From Ereboglobus sp. (GTDB lineage: Bacteria; Verrucomicrobiota; Verrucomicrobiia; Opitutales; Opitutaceae), in the NCBI GenBank assembly GCA_029974595.1, contig JARKRC010000058.1:1-64000 (forward strand): a stretch of DNA of 64,000 nucleotides. The letters run 5' to 3'. The notes beneath the pieces are model-generated. The model searched no databases. It worked only from the letters and a program-made list of their open reading frames with translations, and was not told where the DNA came from. Position numbers and translations under genes: made by a program. Shown piece after piece: positions 16,801-24,789 of this stretch (its first letter is position 1; every line of letters begins with the position of its first letter).

Positions 16801-19501
16801 CGGATGTGCCGGTGCCGATCAGGCGGTCGCTCTTTTTGTAACCGACCTCGGCGTCGTCGGAGAAGAGGCCGACGCGGACAATACCGCCGCCGGTCATTTC
16901 GAGGTTGTTTACCGTGAGCGTGCCCGACTGCGCGGCGGAAACACCGGCATCGAGCATCGCGCCGGATGCGATTTTGACGCCGCCGTTTGTGCCCGCTGTC
17001 CCGATGCCGCCGAGTATGACGCCGGAAGCGACAGTGACTTTGCCTCCGAGCGTGGCATTGGCGGTCGCGAGCGTGATGACGCCTGCTTCGAGGCTGGCAT
17101 TGCCGGTGTTTGCAGAGCTGTCCCCAGTGAGGCGGAGGGCGCCGGCGCCGGTTTTGCGGAAGGTGGAATCGGCGCCGCCCGAGGTGAGCGCGCCATTGTA
17201 AACGAGCGTGCCGCCCTGGTCCACGATCAGGTCGGCGGTTTTTCCGGCTGCGATGCCCATGGCGCCGGTGATGGTGCCGCTGGTGTTGACGGATTTCATG
17301 GCGTGGAGTGTGGCGGATTCAATAAACGTGATGCCGCTTGTTCCGGTGCCGAGCTGGCCTGCGTTGCCAAAAGTGATCTGGCCGCCGGAAATATCGATGC
17401 CGCCGGCAAAGGTGTTGGCCGCGTTGTTGGCAAAAACAAGCTCTGCGTTGCCGCTTTTCACCAGTTTCCCGGTGGGGGCGAATTGCGCGCTGCCGACCGC
17501 GCCCGCGCTCGCGGTGATGCCGCCGTCGCCGCGGAACTCGTAGCGCGCGGTGCCGCTCACTTCCATGCCGGAGGTGGAGACGCCGCCGGTTTCGATGGTG
17601 ATGGTGCGGTTGGCGGCGTGGCCTGCATCGGCGGTGCCGTCGAAGATCACGCTGTCGCCGTTGTAGAAACGGTTTTCGCCGCTTGCGGACATGTCGGCCC
17701 AGTTTCTTTCCGTGGCGGTGGGGCGGCGAAACCATGTGGAGCCGTCGGCCCCGGTCCATTTCATCTGGAGGTTGTTCACCGTGTTGCTGACGATGAGCTG
17801 TTTGTTGACACCATCGACGGTGAGAGCGCCGCTGCTGCGCGGATTGGATGCGACGCCGTCGATGGTGAGCGTGAGCTGGCTGAGGTTTACGGCGCCGGTA
17901 TTCCATTTTGCGAGGACGAAGGTACCGGTGGCCAGGAGGCCCAGGTTTATGGTGCCGCTCCCGACGAGGGAGATATCGTTCACTTGGAGAAAGCTGGCCG
18001 AGCCGCTTGCGAACAAATCGTGACTGATCATGAAGCCGTCCAGCATGAGGAGGCTGCCGCTGATGATGAGTTTTTCCGCGTCAACGGCGGTTTCCGTGCC
18101 GACTTGCAGGAATGCATTTGTCGTGGCCGAGACAAAGGTCTGGTTCGGGCTTGCGGAGATCGTGTTGTTTGTCCTGAGCGTGGTCAGCGTGCCCGATCCG
18201 CCGAAAGTGGCGCCTGAATAGATGTTGATCACGCCGCCGAGCGATGCGTTTTGGTTGCCAAGAATCAGCGAGCCAGCCTGCACATTGGTGGTGCCTTGGA
18301 AATGCGAGTTGTCGGCGTTGAATATCAGGCGTCCGGCGCCGACTTTGTCCATGATTGCTTTGTAACCATTGGCTGAGTCGGCCGTGGCGATCGAATCGAG
18401 CGCGGTGTCGTTTCCTGCGCGGCCAATGGAGAGCGTGACGTCCCTGGCGATATTAAAGCGAAGCATGCCGAAGTTATTTGTGAAATAAAAACCGCCGTTT
18501 GCGGCTTTCGGCGTGCGCGTGGCCAGGTATGTGCCGCTGGTCACTTCCGCGGCGGTTATTGTCGATGCGGCGGTTGCCGATGCGGCGGTTCCGAGGGCGG
18601 CATTGTTTTCATATACAATGTGCTGCCCCGCCAGGGCGCTTGATAGCGATATGACGATGGGCTTGGCTGCATTGCCGATGCCCGAGTGGTCGTCGATGAA
18701 GCCGCCGCTCACGCCCACCCAGTTCCCGCTGATGTTTGTGACATCCTGAAGCATCACATCGGAGGTGTTTATCCTGAACAGGATTGCGGCGCCGCTGTGG
18801 GCGGTGCGGTTGTTGATGAAGGCGGAACCGATGACGGTCAGATCCACCGAGCCTGTGGCGAAGTCGAACACGCCGCCGCCGCCGGTGGCGTTTGCGGTAT
18901 GGGTCGAATAGTTTCCAATGAAGGTGCTGGAAGTTATCGTAGAGGGCGGCCTGCCGGCAATGTTGGAGCGGAAGCTGATCACCCCGGCGCTCCCCCCGGC
19001 GCTGTTGCCTTGGAACAGAACATTGGTAATGCGCAAAAGGCCATTGGAGCCAAGCGTAAAGACACCCCCGATGGTCGCTGCATAATTGTTCATTATGATC
19101 CCATTGTTCAGCACGAGCGTTCCCCGGCTGATATGGCCCACGCCCGAATATGCATTGGAACGATTGTTGCTGAATATGAAACGGCCGCTTTGATCCACGG
19201 CGTTTGGCGCCGGGCGGATGAAAAACATGTCCGCGGATGACGATAAACTTAAATCGAAGATGGTGCCATTACCGGCAGCCAGCAACGTGTCCTTGATTTC
19301 AAAGGTGACGCCGTCGGCTATGTCGTAGGCCTGCGAGGTGCCGAAGAGCACGCGTTTTGCCTTGATGATGCTGATGTCGCTGGTGATCAAGCCGGGCGAG
19401 GGCAGGGCGTTGTCCTGCGCCGGCAGGGTCGCATGAAATCCGGCCGCGGCCAATGCAAGAACGAGCAGCCGGGAAAGCCTTGGGAATATTCTATTTTTCA
19501 T
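13862..19501 (-). CDS. Large autotransporter with beta-strand (PATR-type) repeats
   Basis: A surface protein of 1879 aa. The track starts at 19687, inside the TonB receptor frame. ATG 19501 (MKNRIFPRLSRLLVLALAAAGF) gives a signal peptide and has AAGGA nine bases upstream, so it is preferred. The passenger holds several copies of the autotransporter-associated repeat (GKLVKTGTGTLTFANGANTF, GAGTLVLEAD) separated by W-rich linkers (TWNLT, WTGADGSTWF). The first 400 residues have weaker Pmp-like GG motifs. The last 280 residues form an autotransporter barrel ending in VRMSW. It lies between the TonB receptor and the BNR/NHL gene with gaps of 56 and 21 bp. Its role is probably display or adhesion; the ligand is unknown. 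Confidence 0.9.
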   Translation of the reverse strand: MKNRIFPRLSRLLVLALAAAGFHATLPAQDNALPSPGLITSDISIIKAKRVLFGTSQAYDIADGVTFEIKDTLLAAGNGTIFDLSLSSSADMFFIRPAPNAVDQSGRFIFSNNRSNAYSGVGHISRGTLVLNNGIIMNNYAATIGGVFTLGSNGLLRITNVLFQGNSAGGSAGVISFRSNIAGRPPSTITSSTFIGNYSTHTANATGGGGVFDFATGSVDLTVIGSAFINNRTAHSGAAILFRINTSDVMLQDVTNISGNWVGVSGGFIDDHSGIGNAAKPIVISLSSALAGQHIVYENNAALGTAASATAASTITAAEVTSGTYLATRTPKAANGGFYFTNNFGMLRFNIARDVTLSIGRAGNDTALDSIATADSANGYKAIMDKVGAGRLIFNADNSHFQGTTNVQAGSLILGNQNASLGGVINIYSGATFGGSGTLTTLRTNNTISASPNQTFVSATTNAFLQVGTETAVDAEKLIISGSLLMLDGFMISHDLFASGSASFLQVNDISLVGSGTINLGLLATGTFVLAKWNTGAVNLSQLTLTIDGVASNPRSSGALTVDGVNKQLIVSNTVNNLQMKWTGADGSTWFRRPTATERNWADMSASGENRFYNGDSVIFDGTADAGHAANRTITIETGGVSTSGMEVSGTARYEFRGDGGITASAGAVGSAQFAPTGKLVKSGNAELVFANNAANTFAGGIDISGGQITFGNAGQLGTGTSGITFIESATLHAMKSVNTSGTITGAMGIAAGKTADLIVDQGGTLVYNGALTSGGADSTFRKTGAGALRLTGDSSANTGNASLEAGVITLATANATLGGKVTVASGVILGGIGTAGTNGGVKIASGAMLDAGVSAAQSGTLTVNNLEMTGGGIVRVGLFSDDAEVGYKKSDRLIGTGTSAISGSNIIDLESFASGTFNLGNITGLANNTSVTISGMTLPTSGRLTATLSNNSGILQLAAVSDKSRLMTWTGNSGTVWNLTQNSWTGSDSMTAYSYGDHVVFDGAADSAHAANRNIFINATEVRISDMIVSGGADYTFTGGGINTDATNVLANSAGEIELTSANGKLVKTGTGTLTFANGANTFSGGADIGGGVIAISDGNQLATGETAGITFTGDAIIRATGSAVAINDTVSIASGKTGSFDSNGNTMTLGGAVDGAADSTLAKTGAGTLVLEADISAHAGALAVNGGILQLAAQNVLGNTAAVVVNAGATLDLNGHNQSIATLDGVGTIELRTADLKVNIDAGDAAFAGSFSGEGKVTKAGASKWTLSGASTHSGGIAYEGGTLGLANSAALGAGALTINTANPVLSIEAAGLNIPNGIAMGEYSTTIETNGQQVEFSGDITGNNELTIAGTGTAILSGRNSYANLNVDVPYLIMRRAASASDLVTIKVGSVLEFRGVEGGDVNGILKGDRVLFTSSTLTLRGANVLRDFEVGSGSHLSIEGVNALGGSGSDVVVRQGGVLRIIKPEVTARNMIIDGGALVLANYYEMTALKLAGSMEFINNGEIRLGALLPTGIYTAAIAEGGIPNMPYYNPNQEGMFMVVDIIDGKKLQLTAYNMALEPGKDIVVGFDSMLASMRAIYSHISEEFLTPVVDRKPGITSGAPWARFMGSFAEYGDDINHLGYTDRTYAAMVGYDWITKNNYMLGVYGGFNNTNLETTNNATTDIETIYFGAYGAKRMGDFYASLDLLGGSGSADTVRREDQGNIVTGGYDIDSFGASFEIGYMLHPFATGGLRPNIGLHYMNLNLRKYSETGVGAVRLDGMRAYALEAVFAVDINREIKMPWGQPGMVDVRIGWRENLNTDQSEIWATMVDYPAARMPIRGDKYDGSGITCGVGLRMALSHRVFFGFAYDFDYIPMGIHDNDTVRHTLNGIVRMSW

Positions 19502-19557
19502 AAAGAGGTTCCTTCTTTTATTTAAGATTGGGGATGCGTCTGTTCCTGTGCTCCGTG

Positions 19558-22500
19558 TCAGAATGTTCCCTTGATGCCTATCATGATGTAGGAGGGGATT
19601 ACAAAGCGCTGATACTTCTCGGCATAACCCGGCGTGTCCGCGGCGCGCCTGTAAATGATTTTGTCTTTTGCGAATATGTTTCTCCACGTTATATATGCCG
19701 AGAACGATTTGGAGAAGCTGTATTCCGCGCCGAGGTCGTAGGTGGTGTAGGCCGCCTGGTAATCATAGGTGCCCGCCGGTATGTAGGTTTCATATTCTTC
19801 AACCTTGGTTTTCTTCGTTTCCGCCTGGTAGGCGCAACTGAGCGTGATCGAGTATCGGGGACGAATGAAGTTTACGCCGTACGAAAAAGCGTCCGGGGTG
19901 AATCCTGTGAAATCCTCGGCGTTCGGGCCGGTGACTTTCAGGTGGGTATAGTTCACCCAAAGCTGCATGGTTTTCAGCCACGAAGGCAGGAAGAACAAGT
20001 CCTGGCGATAGCTCAGCTCCAGTCCCGTCAGGCTGGCGTCGCCCACGTTTTCCCAGCGCCGCATTATATATCGGTTTTCCCCGTTTATATAATATTCAAT
20101 GGTTTCATCGGACAACCCGTATAATTTAAGACTATCATAGGTCATCGGCACCAAAGTCCTGGCGAAGAAATTCGTGACGTTCTTTTTATATACGCCTACG
20201 GTGCCAAAGCCCCCCTTCAAATGGTACGAATCCAGCGAAAGATGAAAACTGTCCGCTGTCCAGGGTTCCAGGCCGGGATTGCCAACACTGATGATTCGGA
20301 CATTGACCAGCCCTTCCATTTCTTCCTCCGCGTCCGGCGCCGGTATGGTCATCCCGCCCGCCACGTATCTGACATCGGGGCGCCCGATTGTACGTGCATA
20401 GGCGGCGCGCAATATCAAATTCTCCGTGATGGAGAAATTGGCATTGAGGCTGGGGTACAGGTCCTTGTAGGACTGGCCGGCGTGGCTTGCGCGCTCCTGG
20501 TAAACGAGATTGGCGGCCCGCACCGGGTCGTCGTCGATGCCGGGCAGTTTCAGGAAGCGCCCATTCTCATCCTTTATGGGTATGCCCTTGGCATCTTTTT
20601 GATAAATTGCCGACTTGTCCTCGAGCATGCTCCAGCCGTTGAGCTTGGTCCTCTCGAAACGCGCGCCGCCCGTCATGTTGAGGCGGTTTTGGAAAAGCTT
20701 GAGGTCGAAGCGCAGGTAGGCCGAGGAGATGATTTCCTCGAGGCGTACCGAGCCGAGCGCGCGGTCTCTTGGCAGGTCCTGCGCGCCGACGGGAAACCAG
20801 TCCGGATGCTCCTGGTAAAGTTTATACACCTTCGAGGGGTTGATCCAACGGACGGGGTTTCCGTTTATCGTGATATTTACATCCTCATCTATGACATCGT
20901 AATTGCTTGCCCGCAGCGGAAGCGCGCCGCCGGCGGGCGTAAAGGTGCGCCTGAGCATAAAACGGCGATCGTCCTTTTCCTCCCTGCTGTAAGCCCCGCC
21001 GAGCTTGAATGAAAAATTATGCCGCACGTGCCGCTCGATATCGATGCGCCCGGTGTAGAGGGTCGTTTTGTAGGTGCCATCCTCCTCGGCGACTCCCGTG
21101 ATGTCGTAATTGCCGCCATCATACACGTTGAAAGCCTCGCCATAGTCGTTTGTCACGGAATAGAGCACGGGCAGGATGCTATCCGTGGAGTTGATGCCGT
21201 CGCCGCGTATGCTCAGGCTGCTGACCGCGGCGTTCACGCCTGTAAAATAACCCTTGTTCAGGCTGGTGCGGATTCTTGTGGCGGACGAATAGATTGCCTG
21301 TCCGTCAATGTTCCATGCGCCGCGGTGCCTGTAGCGCAGCGTCATGTGGGTCCTGTCCGTGGAGTCTTCATAATTGAGCGCCGCATTACCGCCCATGATC
21401 ATGCCTCCGCGGGTCGAGTTGGTATGATAGGAGGTCTCAGGTTTCTTTTCCGCGTAAGTGGCGTCGCCCCTGGGGTCGTTGCGCACCCTTTCGCTGAAGT
21501 TTGTCGTGATGCGGCTGTTTGCGCGCTCGGTCACATTTTCCCTGTACTGGATTGTATAGGCAAGGGAATCATTCCTGGACATTTTCCATTCGACAGTGGC
21601 CTGCATGTTTTCCGTCGTCGTGAGCTCGGCAAGTTGCGTCCATTGCGCGGAAGTCATGGCGATGTCCTTGGTGCCGTAAAATTCGGGCGGGAAGCTCCAC
21701 TCCGGGCCGCCCAAGTTTATATATTTGTCCTCGGTTCTTAAATTCCATGTCGCGGTTTCCTGCGGTGTGTTGTTGGTGCCGCGTTGCCTCCATGTCCTTG
21801 TGAACCCGAGACTGAAGGCCAGGCGGCTGCTGAGCGGATAGGTAAGGTTCGCGGTAAACGAAGGTTGCTTGAATTTCGGCGATACTTGGGAGATCGGCTG
21901 TTTTGAACCCCCGTCGAAGCCAAGTCCGTTGGCACTGTCGAAATTCATAAAAAGCCGGTAGCTGAAGCTCGGTTTTTTGGTGCCCAGGAGGCTTTTGGTT
22001 ACGAGATTCAATGAGCCGCCCAGGCCTGTCGCCGGCATGTCGGGCGTGGGCACCTTGGTAACCTCGATGCGCTCGATGTTCACCATGGGAACTTCCAGCA
22101 GGGACAGCGTGCGGCTGCTCTCTTCGCCGACGCCGGTGCTGGCGACATTGCCGCCGTCGAGCTGCACGGCGGACATCTCGGGCGGGAATCCGCCGAGCGC
22201 GAGACTGCCGGCGTTTTCTCCGTCGTCAACGATGGCAACACCGGGCATGAAACGTATGTAGTCGCCGATGTTTTCCTGGCCCTGGTCGGAGAGTTCCTCG
22301 AAGGCGATGACGTTTTTGATGTTCGGCGCGTGACGCTGCTCGTTCATCGCCAGCGCCTGGGCGGTCATCAGTCTGTCTGCGACAACGCTGAATTTTTCCA
22401 ATACGATGAGATCGTCTTTTGGCGTCGTCTGTTCGCGCACCAGAACGAAATCGCGTTTTAACGAAGCATTTGGCGGCACCGTAATGGTGGCGGTTTGCTT

Positions 22501-22788
22501 GTCGAACCCGAGATAGGTGACTTCCAATTGTGCTTCGCCGGCGGGAACGCCAGTCAGGCGATAGTAGCCCTCATCATCAGTGAGTGTTGTTTGAAATGCC
22601 GGGCGTATTGTCACCTTGACCTTGCCGATGGGCAGATTCGTGGCTGAGTTGGTGACATTGCCTTCGATTGTGCCGGTGGCCTCTTCTGCGGCACCGGCCA
22701 ATGGCGCGACAATAAACGCGAACAGGCAAAACAGGCCTTGTGCAAAGGCGCGGCATGTGCGGGCGTGACGGGGAGAATTCCTATTCAT
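19558..22788 (-). CDS. TonB-dependent outer-membrane receptor
   Basis: A gated outer-membrane importer of 1076 aa. It has a signal peptide (ending LAGAAEE), then a carboxypeptidase-regulatory-like domain at about 40-125 (GTIEGNVTNSATNLPIGKVK), a plug domain at about 150-270 (DYIRFMPGVAIVDDGENAG; VNIERIEVTKVPTPDM), and a 22-strand barrel ending in the aromatic IGIKGTF. No SusD-like partner is encoded next to it, unlike Bacteroidetes loci. It heads the minus-strand unit that continues with two autotransporters and glycan enzymes; the 295-bp upstream region carries two hairpins, one matching an operator-like palindrome. The substrate is probably an oligosaccharide released by the neighbouring enzymes (inference). 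Confidence 0.92.
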   Translation of the reverse strand: MNRNSPRHARTCRAFAQGLFCLFAFIVAPLAGAAEEATGTIEGNVTNSATNLPIGKVKVTIRPAFQTTLTDDEGYYRLTGVPAGEAQLEVTYLGFDKQTATITVPPNASLKRDFVLVREQTTPKDDLIVLEKFSVVADRLMTAQALAMNEQRHAPNIKNVIAFEELSDQGQENIGDYIRFMPGVAIVDDGENAGSLALGGFPPEMSAVQLDGGNVASTGVGEESSRTLSLLEVPMVNIERIEVTKVPTPDMPATGLGGSLNLVTKSLLGTKKPSFSYRLFMNFDSANGLGFDGGSKQPISQVSPKFKQPSFTANLTYPLSSRLAFSLGFTRTWRQRGTNNTPQETATWNLRTEDKYINLGGPEWSFPPEFYGTKDIAMTSAQWTQLAELTTTENMQATVEWKMSRNDSLAYTIQYRENVTERANSRITTNFSERVRNDPRGDATYAEKKPETSYHTNSTRGGMIMGGNAALNYEDSTDRTHMTLRYRHRGAWNIDGQAIYSSATRIRTSLNKGYFTGVNAAVSSLSIRGDGINSTDSILPVLYSVTNDYGEAFNVYDGGNYDITGVAEEDGTYKTTLYTGRIDIERHVRHNFSFKLGGAYSREEKDDRRFMLRRTFTPAGGALPLRASNYDVIDEDVNITINGNPVRWINPSKVYKLYQEHPDWFPVGAQDLPRDRALGSVRLEEIISSAYLRFDLKLFQNRLNMTGGARFERTKLNGWSMLEDKSAIYQKDAKGIPIKDENGRFLKLPGIDDDPVRAANLVYQERASHAGQSYKDLYPSLNANFSITENLILRAAYARTIGRPDVRYVAGGMTIPAPDAEEEMEGLVNVRIISVGNPGLEPWTADSFHLSLDSYHLKGGFGTVGVYKKNVTNFFARTLVPMTYDSLKLYGLSDETIEYYINGENRYIMRRWENVGDASLTGLELSYRQDLFFLPSWLKTMQLWVNYTHLKVTGPNAEDFTGFTPDAFSYGVNFIRPRYSITLSCAYQAETKKTKVEEYETYIPAGTYDYQAAYTTYDLGAEYSFSKSFSAYITWRNIFAKDKIIYRRAADTPGYAEKYQRFVIPSYIMIGIKGTF

Positions 22789-22884
22789 AATGCAAGAATT
22801 TTTGATGATGCAGTTTTTGAGGCGGATGGGCTGGGCGCTTGGGAGGGCAAAAAAGCGGAGGGCGTATCTTTGTATGACTTAGTC

Positions 22885-22908
22885 TGGCATCCTAGTTGCC
22901 GGATGCCA
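22885..22908. repeat. Inverted repeat upstream of the TonB receptor unit
   Basis: TGGCATCC and GGATGCCA form perfect 8-bp arms around an 8-bp spacer. It lies between the glycosidase stop (23084) and the receptor start (22788), 12 bp from the TGGTTCCC palindrome. It could act as the terminator of the upstream unit or as a second protein site; no U-tract is visible. Confidence 0.4.
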
Positions 22909-22919
22909 TATCTCTCTTC

Positions 22920-22938
22920 TGGTTCCCAAAGGGAACCA
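22920..22938. promoter_or_regulatory. Palindromic operator-like site (TGGTTCCC-AAA-GGGAACCA)
   Basis: TGGTTCCCAAAGGGAACCA is a perfect palindrome of two 8-bp arms around AAA, 132 bp upstream of the TonB receptor start. Two related 19-mers occur in the divergent region 30529-30988 and match 15 and 14 of 19 positions, with the outer TGGT/ACCA conserved. The length and symmetry fit a LacI- or GntR-type dimer site. No regulator gene is in the window. Function is inferred. Confidence 0.5.
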
Positions 22939-23083
22939 TATCGACGGATGCACCTTTACAGATGCTTTACAGGCAACATGTGCGGTTTGATTTGTTAAGG
23001 GAGGGGATTGCGCCTTGGGAGGCGGATGCGGTTTCCGGCAAAGGGGTACAACCGGATGGTGTCAAATCGACCTTTCGCGGGGC

Positions 23084-24769
23084 TTATTTGAGGGGGAAAT
23101 GATCCAGATCCACTCTCAATGACTCCAGGGTTTTCCCGGTGGCGGCCAGTTGGCCATTAATGTAAACATGAAGGCCTGCGCCGCGATTATACTTTTGTCC
23201 GGTCTTGTCATAAATGATTGTCAAATCGCGTTCGTGGTAGCGCACGTTTTCCAAGCAGAACCACTCCCAGCTCTCGGGGATGATCGGGTTGACAAAAAAC
23301 ACGTTGCCCTCCGCCGGACGCAGGCCGGCGAGCATGGAAATGACAATATCGCAAAAGGAGGAATGATTGTAATCTTTGCTGTGCTGCTCGGGCTGGCGCC
23401 ATTGTCCCTTGTTGAAAACCTTGAACCGGGCGCGGGAGAGCCAATCACCATTGAGCGGGTTCAAATTCTCATCGATCCACGGAACCAGGGTGCCGTCGTC
23501 GTGGCGGAGTTTATGCGAGCGGGCGTAGGTAAGGAAATTGTCGAGCCAGATTTGTCTTAATTGCCCGGCGTCGGCACCGGCACTGGCGCGGCGCGGCGCG
23601 TTTATCACATTGGCGAGGGCGGTGAGGGTTTGCGCGGTGGCAAAGGGCCACGAGGGGCCGTTCCATTGGCAGAAACGCCGGCCCGAATAGGCGATCAAGA
23701 ACCACTTCCCGCGACGTTCGCACGTGGTCGGACCGTAGGGCGCGCGGAATCCGTCCCAATCGGCGAGCTGGAGCCAGGCGTCGTCGCGTGCCGGCACGGG
23801 CATGGTGTTATCGAAATACCAAGGTGTGTAGCCGTGGAGTTCGCGGTCGGTGTTGAGGCGGAGAGCGTCGCCGGTGGGCGGCGGGGTTTTCCCGCGAAAG
23901 GCGACTTTGTAGAAGCGGGCGTTTTCATCCCACAGTTTTTCGTCGCGCAGGGTGAGGATTTCGGCGGCAATTTTTTCAAATTCGGCGGCGGTGGCGCCGT
24001 CGCCGGAGCGTTTCGCGAAAGAGGCGATGGCCAGGGCATCGGCGGCCATGTAGGAGTTGATGGTGGCGCGGTAGTGATTGTCGTCGCAGTGGTCTTTGCC
24101 GCCAAATTCGGCAAAGGCGGACGACTCCTCCATGCCGTCGAAGAGGTCCCGCTGCCAGAAGAGGCCGTTGGGGTCGCGGCGGATTTTTTCCCATTCGCGG
24201 AAATTGTGGATGAGTTTGGGCAGGAGTTCGCGCGCGAGCGAGTCGGAGCCGGTGGCACGCGCCTGCTGGAGGAGCGAGTCGGCAAGCCAGACAGAGTAGC
24301 GGCGGAGAAATCTTTTCTCGGCAATGCCTTCGAGCCAGAAGCGCGCGTAGTCGTCGAGGTAGCGCGAGTCGCGCAGCCAGCGGCCTTCGCGGAACTGGTG
24401 GCCAACGGGGCAACTGATGATGTTTTCTGGACCCGCATGCGGCACGGGCGCGAGGAACTCGGTGATGACGTGGCCGCCTGCGGCAGTCTTGCGGATGTGT
24501 TTTCTGAACGTCCACCAGCGGAAGTAATACGTACGCTCGACATCGGCGTCGGGGCACTCAAAGCGCGGGATGTTTTTTATCAGAAAATCGGCAGCGCGAT
24601 CATTGGTGATCGCTTGCGGGTAAAGCTCGTTGTCGTGCGCGTTGAAGGCGGCAACATAGTCGGCGACAATGGATGCGGGGACGAGCGCCGGCGCCGAGGC
24701 GGAGGCAATGTGCAATGAAAAGTGGGCGAGAAGAACTGCGGGCAATGCGAGGAACGGGCTGATTTTCAT
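23084..24769 (-). CDS. Secreted MGH1-type (alpha/alpha)6 glycoside hydrolase
   Basis: A protein of 561 aa with a signal peptide (MKISPFLALPAVLLAHFSLHIASASA). The rest reads as one (alpha/alpha)6 barrel of the MGH1/GH63-like superfamily, with WLRDSRYLDDYARFW, GLFWQRDLFDGMEESS, DDNHYRATINSYMAADA, QWNGPSWPFATAQTL and a short C-terminal beta domain (NRGAGLHVYINGQL). Acidic residues in DLFDGMEE and the Asn/Asp-rich DHCDDNH are candidate catalytic residues by analogy. The superfamily cleaves alpha-linked sugars, but the substrate cannot be assigned. It ends a subunit of the locus: 20 bp after the sulfatase and before a 295-bp gap with hairpins. Confidence 0.75.
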   Translation of the reverse strand: MKISPFLALPAVLLAHFSLHIASASAPALVPASIVADYVAAFNAHDNELYPQAITNDRAADFLIKNIPRFECPDADVERTYYFRWWTFRKHIRKTAAGGHVITEFLAPVPHAGPENIISCPVGHQFREGRWLRDSRYLDDYARFWLEGIAEKRFLRRYSVWLADSLLQQARATGSDSLARELLPKLIHNFREWEKIRRDPNGLFWQRDLFDGMEESSAFAEFGGKDHCDDNHYRATINSYMAADALAIASFAKRSGDGATAAEFEKIAAEILTLRDEKLWDENARFYKVAFRGKTPPPTGDALRLNTDRELHGYTPWYFDNTMPVPARDDAWLQLADWDGFRAPYGPTTCERRGKWFLIAYSGRRFCQWNGPSWPFATAQTLTALANVINAPRRASAGADAGQLRQIWLDNFLTYARSHKLRHDDGTLVPWIDENLNPLNGDWLSRARFKVFNKGQWRQPEQHSKDYNHSSFCDIVISMLAGLRPAEGNVFFVNPIIPESWEWFCLENVRYHERDLTIIYDKTGQKYNRGAGLHVYINGQLAATGKTLESLRVDLDHFPLK

Positions 24770-24789
24770 GGGAGGGGGAGGAGGCGGTG

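Noticed and set aside
15848-18217. Plus-strand ORF of 789 aa
   Set aside because: Antisense shadow of the repeat-rich autotransporter passenger; low-complexity composition, no recognisable motif.
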